DNA of 19,487 nt from UMGS1783 sp900555065 (GTDB lineage Bacteria > Bacillota > Clostridia > Oscillospirales > UMGS1783). Under the pieces are notes generated by a model. That model worked only from the letters and a program-made list of their open reading frames with translations, was not told the DNA's origin and searched no databases. The position numbers and the translations under genes were made by a program. Of this stretch, positions 14,784 to 19,487 are shown in pieces. The stretch spans positions 1 through 19,487 of the forward strand of contig CALKPL010000011.1 in the NCBI GenBank assembly GCA_937991645.1, written 5' to 3'. Numbering within the stretch: position 1 is the stretch's first letter; each line of letters opens with the position of its first letter.

Positions 14784-14905
14784 ACAGCCGGCGCCGAAGC
14801 GCCGGATATACGGCCCGAAGGCCGGCGTCTAAACCGAAAACGGCTCGCCACGAAGGCAGGCCCGTCCCCAAGGGACGGACTTTGCGCTTCGCGTTTTTTG
14901 TTTTT
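14784..14905 (+). ncRNA. Unrecognised structured leader, riboswitch candidate
   Basis: The RNA would open with two hairpins that share a CGAA loop: CCGGCGC/GCGCCGG (14788-14805) and CGGCC/GGCCG (14811-14824). A smaller GCC/GGC hairpin (14847-14857) and CCGTCCC/GGGACGG (14862-14878) follow, and it ends in TTTTTTGTTTTT (14894-14905). The segment GCGCTTCG (14884-14891) just before the T-run is exactly complementary to CGAAGCGC (14795-14802) in the first hairpin, so a rearrangement with termination control is possible. I checked it by eye against cobalamin, THF, TPP, FMN, preQ1, c-di-GMP, fluoride and SAM-type motifs and found no match. A plain small RNA is an alternative. Confidence 0.5.
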
Positions 14906-14929
14906 AGAGAAAATAGCACCCCGCCGCCG

Positions 14930-15210
14930 CGCGCGTTCTGCTATGCCTGCGCGCCCTGCCCGCCGGCGCGTTCTGTTGCGCCTGCGCGTCCTGTTCGCCG
15001 GCGCGTTCTGCTGTGCCGGCGCGCTCCGTTCACCGGCGCATCGCATTTACCTGCGCGCCCTGTCCGTCTGCGCGCCCTGCCTGCCAACGCGTTCTGCTGC
15101 GCCTGCACGCTCCGTTCACCTGCGCGTCCTGTCCGCCTGCGCGCCCTGCCCGCCGGCGCGTTCTGTTGCGCCTGCGCTCCCTGTTTACCTGCGCGCCCCA
15201 TTTCTGCGCC
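14930..15210. repeat. Degenerate 17-18 bp tandem repeat array
   Basis: Roughly 15 imperfect copies of a 17-18 bp unit such as TGCGCGCCCTGCCCGCC and GGCGCGTTCTGTTGCGCC. A 43-nt block at 14945-14987 recurs exactly at 15135-15177, 190 bp away, which shows duplication within the array. Several frames on both strands stay open across it because the unit lacks stops. One plus frame (TTG 14882 to 15301) would encode a Cys/Pro/Arg-rich repeat and ends on the ATGA of the ECF start, but it has no ribosome binding site. Confidence 0.75.
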
Positions 15211-15297
15211 TGTACATACAAACGGCCGCGCGCCGGTCGCCGGAATACTCGACGGCAGCCGTGGGGACGCCAAATCAATGAAAGACTGGAGAAAGAC

Positions 15298-15855
15298 ATG
15301 AAAACATCAAATAAACCTTTGAAAAACCTGACTTTGGCCGCCATGTTTCTGGCGCTGGGGCTTGTCCTGCCGCTGCTTACGGGACAGATTCCGCAGATCG
15401 GCAACATGCTGCTGCCCATGCATATCCCCGTGCTGCTGTGCGGCCTGATATGCGGATGGCAGTACGGCGGCGCGGTCGGATTCGTCATGCCGCTTCTGCG
15501 CTACCTGATATTCGGGATGCCGCCCATGCCAAACGCCGTTTCCATGGCGTTTGAACTGGCGGCGTACGGCCTGGTGATCGGCCTTCTGTATTTCCATGCC
15601 CGCCGGAAAAACCTGCTGTCCGTGTACATAAGCATGCTGGTTGCCATGATTGCCGGGCGGGCCGTCTGGGGAATCGTCCAGATGGTAGTCCTGGGCCTTT
15701 CCGGATTCACCTGGAAAATGTTTCTGGCCGGCGCGTTTCTCAACGCGATACCCGGCATCATCCTGCAGCTGATTCTCATCCCTGCGATCATGGCCGTGCT
15801 TGACCGCACCGGGCTCGTGCCCTTTGGCCGTGAAAATACGGTAGAAAAATCCTGA
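15298..15855 (+). CDS. ECF transporter S component
   Basis: The substrate-binding membrane subunit of an energy-coupling factor transporter, which captures a vitamin or similar small molecule and works with the shared EcfA/A'/T module (not in this window). The 185 residues contain about six hydrophobic segments. The early LTLAAMFLALGLVLPLLTGQ segment, with a further conserved stretch PMHIPVLLCGLICGWQYG (40-57), is typical of the PF12822-type ECF family. The ATG at 15298 follows GGAG (15288-15291) by 6 nt. The ligand cannot be read from sequence. The gene lies behind a strong promoter, a structured leader and a repeat array, and 110 bp before a kinase-like gene. Confidence 0.88.
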   Translation: MKTSNKPLKNLTLAAMFLALGLVLPLLTGQIPQIGNMLLPMHIPVLLCGLICGWQYGGAVGFVMPLLRYLIFGMPPMPNAVSMAFELAAYGLVIGLLYFHARRKNLLSVYISMLVAMIAGRAVWGIVQMVVLGLSGFTWKMFLAGAFLNAIPGIILQLILIPAIMAVLDRTGLVPFGRENTVEKS

Positions 15856-15896
15856 ACCCGGCGGCGTACGGCCTTCATATAGTTTCGCGCGTCGCC

Positions 15897-15932
15897 ATGC
15901 GGCGGAGTACGGAATCGGAAACCGCGCCGCAT
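15897..15932 (+). other. Hairpin between the ECF and kinase-like genes
   Basis: ATGCGGCG (15897-15904) and CGCCGCAT (15925-15932) form an 8-bp stem with a 20-nt loop in the 110-bp gap. No T-run follows, so readthrough into the next gene is likely. No convincing promoter is seen in the gap. Confidence 0.4.
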
Positions 15933-15948
15933 AAAAAAGTCATGACGC

Positions 15949-15956
15949 AAGGAGGG
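15949..15956 (+). promoter_or_regulatory. RBS that fixes the TTG start of the kinase-like gene
   Basis: AAGGAGGG ends 9 nt before TTG at 15966. In-frame ATGs at 15897 and 15942 have no ribosome binding site, and the 15942 ATG would place this site inside the coding region. Confidence 0.7.
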
Positions 15957-15965
15957 CGAAAACCG

Positions 15966-17045
15966 TTGCGACCGACCGAATCATTTGCGGACATTCTGGC
16001 CGCACACCTGGCGGCCTATCCCCTCATGCGACCGGAGGATGCGTACAAGCTCGCCTACCAGAGCGAGTTTGGCGGCGGACACATGGTAACGGACGAGCAG
16101 GAAAGCCTGTTGCGCATTGAACGGGAGCTCCTGGACGCGCCGGACGCGCCCGCGCAGCCCCAACCCATCGGCGGCGGGCTGTGCCGGGTATATCTCGGCT
16201 CGCTGAAGCATACGCGCCTGCGCGCCGCAACCCTGAACCGGCTTTTTATACTGACTGCCGGTCGCGCACGCGGCGCGCGCCGCGGCCTGGAAGCGAAACT
16301 CCGTATCATCCGCGCGGCAGCCGCACGCGGCGAAGCGGGCTTTTCCGCGGCAGAGTTGGACGAGTATCTGGAAAAGCAGGAGCGGACAGGGTATCCCGCC
16401 GCAGGCCACAGCGCGCAGTACCGCGCCGCATACCGGCCCGCGTATCGTGTCGTGGCGCGCGGCTTCTGCAATTTCCTGGCCGCATTTGCGCTGGCGGACA
16501 GTCTGCTGGAGCGCCGGACAGGCCCGGTCGTGCTCGCTGTGGACGGCAACTGCTGCGCCGGCAAAAGCAGCCTTGCCGCTATGCTTCAAAGCGTATACGG
16601 CTGCAATGTGTTCCATATGGACGATTTTTTCCTGCGCCCGTCCCAGCGCACGCCGGAGCGATTCCAGACCCCCGGCGCAAACGTGGACCACGAACGCTTT
16701 CTGTCGGAAGTGGGCGCACGTCTCAGGACCGGCGCGCCCTTCGCCTACCGGCGTTACGATTGCGGCGCGCAGCGGCTCAGCCCGCCCGTGCGCGTCGTAC
16801 CCTCGCGGCTGACGGTAGTCGAAGGCTCTTACAGTATGCACCCCAGCCTGCAATCCCTCTACGATGCGGCCGTCTTCCTCGCAGTCAGCCCGCAGGCGCA
16901 GCTGGACCGGCTGCGCGCACGGGAGAGCGCTGGGATGCTCGACCGGTTTATCCACGAGTGGATCCCGCTGGAGCAGGCGTATTTTGACGCGTACCGGATC
17001 CGGGAAACCTGCGCGCTCGCGATTGACACTTCCTGCTTTTCATAA
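15966..17045 (+). CDS. Uridine-kinase-like P-loop protein, unknown N-terminal domain
   Basis: A two-domain protein of 359 residues (TTG start at 15966). The C-terminal half (about 188-359) is a P-loop kinase of the uridine kinase / phosphoribulokinase group: Walker A GNCCAGKSS (194-202), the HMDDFFL segment (217-223) that usually contacts the substrate, and EGSYSMHP (286-293). The N-terminal half (about 1-185) has a conserved-looking YQSEFGGGHM segment (31-40) and helical, Arg/Ala-rich sequence; I do not recognise it. The gene lies 110 bp after the ECF S component, so phosphorylation of an imported vitamin or nucleoside is a reasonable guess. The phosphate acceptor is unknown. Confidence 0.85.
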   Translation: MRPTESFADILAAHLAAYPLMRPEDAYKLAYQSEFGGGHMVTDEQESLLRIERELLDAPDAPAQPQPIGGGLCRVYLGSLKHTRLRAATLNRLFILTAGRARGARRGLEAKLRIIRAAAARGEAGFSAAELDEYLEKQERTGYPAAGHSAQYRAAYRPAYRVVARGFCNFLAAFALADSLLERRTGPVVLAVDGNCCAGKSSLAAMLQSVYGCNVFHMDDFFLRPSQRTPERFQTPGANVDHERFLSEVGARLRTGAPFAYRRYDCGAQRLSPPVRVVPSRLTVVEGSYSMHPSLQSLYDAAVFLAVSPQAQLDRLRARESAGMLDRFIHEWIPLEQAYFDAYRIRETCALAIDTSCFS

Positions 17046-17058
17046 TCAATATAGAAAC

Positions 17059-17090
17059 ACGGCGTCTCGGATTCGAGACGCCGTTTTGTA
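17059..17090 (+). terminator. Terminator after the kinase-like gene
   Basis: ACGGCGTCTCG (17059-17069) pairs perfectly with CGAGACGCCGT (17074-17084) around a GATT loop; TTTT follows from the end of the stem. Confidence 0.9.
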
Positions 17091-17102
17091 TATACGCCGC
17101 CC

Positions 17103-17131
17103 TTTTCATTCCGGACAGGCTGTGGTATAAT
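17103..17131 (+). promoter_or_regulatory. Promoter of the U32 gene
   Basis: TTTTCA (17103-17108), a 17-bp spacer and a perfect TATAAT (17126-17131) with an extended TGG. Initiation is expected near 17138. Confidence 0.75.
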
Positions 17132-17175
17132 GTCTGTAAAGGCAAAGCCCCACAAACTGCAAAGGAGGCGTTTGC

Positions 17176-19227
17176 GTGCAGTCCATGGAAATCCTCGCGC
17201 CGGCCGGCGGGCCGGAACAGCTTACCGCCGCCGTGCGTGCGGGTGCGGACGCGGTATACCTGGGTCTGGACAGCTTCAATGCGCGGCGGGCGGCGGCGAA
17301 CTTCACCGCCCAATCCCTGCCGGAGGTTGTCGGCTACTGCCGCGCGCGCGGCGTTCGGGTGTATGTAGCCCTCAATATCCTGCTGCTGGACAGCGAGCTG
17401 GACGCCGCGGCGGCGCTGATCCGGCAGATTGCTAACGGCGGCGCCGACGCGCTGATTGTACAGGACCTCGCCGCCGCGGCTCTTGCGCGGCAAATCTGTC
17501 CTGAACTGCCCCTGCACGCATCCACGCAGATGAGCGTGCATAACGCCGCCGGCGTGCAGATGCTCGAACGGCTCGGCTTCGCGCGCGTGATTTTGGCGCG
17601 CGAGCTGTCTGCCGCCGAAATTGCGCAAATACACAAGCAGAGCCCGCTGGAGCTCGAACTGTTCGTGCACGGTGCGCTGTGCATGAGCGTATCCGGCCAG
17701 TGCCTGATGTCGGCCATGCTCGGCGGGCGCAGCGGAAACCGGGGCCTGTGCGCCCAGCCCTGCCGGCTCGCGTACGTCGCAGGCGGGCGCGAACATGCGC
17801 TGTCGCTCAAGGACCTCTCGCTCATCCCGCACATTGGAGAACTGCCGGCCCTCGGCGTTCGCTCGCTGAAAATTGAAGGGCGAATGAAGCGGCCGGAATA
17901 TGTGGCGGCCGCCGTGCACGCCTGCCGCACAGCGCTGGAAGGCGGCGTGCCGGACATGAACGCGCTGCGCGCCGTCTTCTCCCGAAGCGGGTTTACGGAC
18001 GGCTACTACGCGGCGAAGCGCACGCCGGACATGTTCGGCTACCGCACAAAAGAGGACGTGCTCAGCGCAAAACCCGTGCTGGGTGAACTTGCGGAGCTGT
18101 ACCGCAGGGAGCGTCCGCGCGTTGGACTTGTCATGCGCTTTACTGCTACGGATGGCGTTCCCTGTTCGCTGGAAGCGAACGACGGCGCGCACAGCGTCCG
18201 CGTACAGGGCCCGGTTCCCGAACATGCACAGAGCCGCGCGATGGACCGTCCGTATGTTGCGCAGAGCCTGCAAAAGTGCGGCGACACGCCCTTTTTCCTG
18301 GACCGGCTCGACACGCGTATTGACGACGGCCTGTTCCTGCCAGTGTCCGCTCTCAACCGGCTGCGCGTACAGGCGCTGGAAGCGCTGACGGCCCTGCGCG
18401 CCCGGCCGCCCGCCCGCGCCTGCCGTCCGCTGCCGCCGGCCGATTACCCTTTATCCGATCCGAACAGGCGGCCCACACTGCGCGTCTCTCTCGCAAAACT
18501 GGACCAGCTCACGCCTGCGCTGCAAGCCGCCGCCGAAAGGATTCTCCTTCCCCTCGGCGCAGTGCCTGCGGATGCGGCATGGCTGCACGCGCTTGGGGAC
18601 AAGCTCGTCGTCCGCGTGCCCGACTTGATATTCGGAGATCCCCGGCCCGTTGCGGAGCAGCTGCTTCGCCTGCGCGCTGCCGGGCTGACCCGCGCCCACA
18701 CCGGCGGCATCGGCAGTATCCTGCTCGCACAGCAGGCGGGAATGGCCGTCTCCGGCGGGTCCGGTCTGAATATCACGAATACGCGCAGTTTGGATGCATA
18801 CCGTTCTCTGGGTATTGTGGAGGCCGATCTGTCTGTCGAGCTGACCCTTGCGCAGGCGCGCGCCGTCGCGCCCGTCGTCCCGCGCGGCGTGACCGCATAC
18901 GGGCACTTGCCGCTCATGAGCTTTCGCGCCTGTCCCATGCGGGGCGCGTCCGGCTGCGGCGACTGCACGGGTGAAACGGCGATTCGCGACCGCAAAGGCG
19001 TGGACTTTCCCCTCCGCTGCGAGGGCAGGCAGTATTCACGGCTGTACAACGCGCTGCCGGTCTATATGGGCGACCGGCTGGACCAGCTTCGCGGCCTGGA
19101 ATACTATACGCTGTCCTTTACGGTGGAACCGCCCGCCCTGTGCGACCGTATCCTCGCCGCGTTCCAGGCGGGGTCGGCGCCGGATTTCCCCTATACGCGC
19201 GGCCTGTTTTACCGCGGCGTGCAGTAA
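17176..19227 (+). CDS. U32 family protein, RlhA-type (23S rRNA C2501 hydroxylation)
   Basis: A peptidase-U32-like protein of 683 residues with the C-terminal DUF3656-type part found in E. coli RlhA, which hydroxylates C2501 of 23S rRNA. The N-terminus MEILAPAGG is the family hallmark. Cysteines C169, C176, C192 and C196, around the GRSGNRGLCAQPCR segment, are candidate [4Fe-4S] ligands. A second cluster, CPMRGASGCGDC (C586, C594, C597), lies near the C-terminus. The GTG at 17176 is preferred because AAAGGAGG ends 8 nt before it; the next ATG at 17185 is too far. Substrate equivalence to RlhA is inferred; other U32 members modify tRNA or quinones. Confidence 0.92.
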   Translation: MQSMEILAPAGGPEQLTAAVRAGADAVYLGLDSFNARRAAANFTAQSLPEVVGYCRARGVRVYVALNILLLDSELDAAAALIRQIANGGADALIVQDLAAAALARQICPELPLHASTQMSVHNAAGVQMLERLGFARVILARELSAAEIAQIHKQSPLELELFVHGALCMSVSGQCLMSAMLGGRSGNRGLCAQPCRLAYVAGGREHALSLKDLSLIPHIGELPALGVRSLKIEGRMKRPEYVAAAVHACRTALEGGVPDMNALRAVFSRSGFTDGYYAAKRTPDMFGYRTKEDVLSAKPVLGELAELYRRERPRVGLVMRFTATDGVPCSLEANDGAHSVRVQGPVPEHAQSRAMDRPYVAQSLQKCGDTPFFLDRLDTRIDDGLFLPVSALNRLRVQALEALTALRARPPARACRPLPPADYPLSDPNRRPTLRVSLAKLDQLTPALQAAAERILLPLGAVPADAAWLHALGDKLVVRVPDLIFGDPRPVAEQLLRLRAAGLTRAHTGGIGSILLAQQAGMAVSGGSGLNITNTRSLDAYRSLGIVEADLSVELTLAQARAVAPVVPRGVTAYGHLPLMSFRACPMRGASGCGDCTGETAIRDRKGVDFPLRCEGRQYSRLYNALPVYMGDRLDQLRGLEYYTLSFTVEPPALCDRILAAFQAGSAPDFPYTRGLFYRGVQ

Positions 19228-19311
19228 CGCGCGCAAGCCCCGCCGCCGCGCTCCATGCCGCCCATCGCCCGGCGCGCAAGCGCCCCTTTCGACGGGAAAC
19301 CCATCCTGCGC
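19226..19311. repeat. Intergenic direct repeat, copy 1
   Basis: An 86-bp block that begins on the last bases of the U32 stop and recurs 178 bp downstream with a few substitutions and a net 2-bp deletion. It starts AACGCGCGCA and ends near CATCCTGCGC. Confidence 0.8.
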
Positions 19312-19403
19312 GAGCATCTCCCACACCGTATCCTGCACCGCCCGCATTCCCTCTTTGCCGGCGCAAACGGGCAAAACGAAATCCGCACGGCAAACGCAGG
19401 GCG
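19312..19403. other. Spacer between the two direct repeats
   Basis: Ninety-two bp without a convincing gene. A minus-strand frame is open across it and copy 1 and continues into antisense of the U32 gene, so I treat it as non-coding. A gene entering from the right cannot be excluded. Confidence 0.4.
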
Positions 19404-19487
19404 AACGCGCGCAGGCCCCGCCGCCGCGCTCCATGCCGCCCATCGCCCGGCGCGCTCGCCCCTTTCGGCGGGAAACCCATCCGGCGC
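19404..19487. repeat. Intergenic direct repeat, copy 2
   Basis: An 84-bp copy of the block at 19226-19311. It runs to the window edge, so more copies may follow. Confidence 0.8.

Noticed and set aside
14784..14860. Possible tRNA or known riboswitch in the ECF leader
   Set aside because: There is no T-loop GTTC motif for a tRNA, and none of the hallmarks of cobalamin, TPP, FMN, THF or preQ1 riboswitches is visible. I kept it only as an unassigned structured RNA.
14882..15301. Cys/Pro/Arg-rich peptide frame (139 codons) ending on the ECF start codon
   Set aside because: It is generated by the stop-free tandem repeat, starts with TTG in the terminator stem and has no ribosome binding site. The 4-nt overlap with the ECF start is suggestive but not enough.
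19036..19480. Minus-strand ORFs across the direct repeats
   Set aside because: They continue antisense into the U32 gene and switch frames between the repeat copies, so coding is unlikely. A gene entering from beyond the window cannot be checked.

Overview
The window looks like chromosomal DNA from a GC-rich member of the Clostridia (Firmicutes). The signs are ribonuclease Y, a yybP-ykoY manganese riboswitch in front of mntP, an ECF-transporter S component, strong GGAGG-type ribosome binding sites, frequent TTG and GTG starts, and DUF3048 and DUF4340 proteins. I see no phage, insertion sequence, CRISPR array, rRNA or tRNA. Most genes are housekeeping or metabolic. The unexplained material lies mainly between genes.

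Layout. The left edge holds the first 14 codons of an exported protein on the minus strand, with a good promoter and a leader of about 140 nt. Next comes rny (minus strand), with a terminator after it and a terminator-like hairpin in its upstream region. A tightly overlapping plus-strand operon (2376-6308) encodes a Gld-type ABC ATPase, its permease, a GldG-like protein and a DUF4340 protein, and ends at a strong terminator. A minus-strand pair follows: a DtxR/MntR-family metalloregulator and a ZIP metal transporter. Upstream of the pair are two near-identical 18-bp dyads. A second, plus-directed promoter there runs into DNA with no gene. A DUF3048 lipoprotein (minus), a HAD phosphatase (plus) and an FAD-dependent oxidoreductase (plus) follow.

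After about 660 bp without a gene comes a complete manganese riboswitch, mntP and an iron-sulfur L-serine dehydratase. A near-consensus promoter then drives an unrecognised structured leader and a degenerate 17-18 bp tandem repeat ahead of an ECF S component and a uridine-kinase-like P-loop protein with an unrecognised N-terminal domain. A U32 (RlhA-type) protein and an 85-bp intergenic direct repeat close the window.

How the genes may work together. The ZIP transporter, the metalloregulator and the riboswitch-controlled exporter look like the two sides of manganese (or iron/manganese) homeostasis, one repressed by metal and the other induced by it. The ECF S component and the kinase-like protein may take up and phosphorylate a vitamin or nucleoside; that is inference from adjacency. 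The best candidates for undescribed biology are the metalloregulator-box promoter with no gene behind it, the orphan leader RNA before the ECF gene, and the two-domain kinase-like protein.
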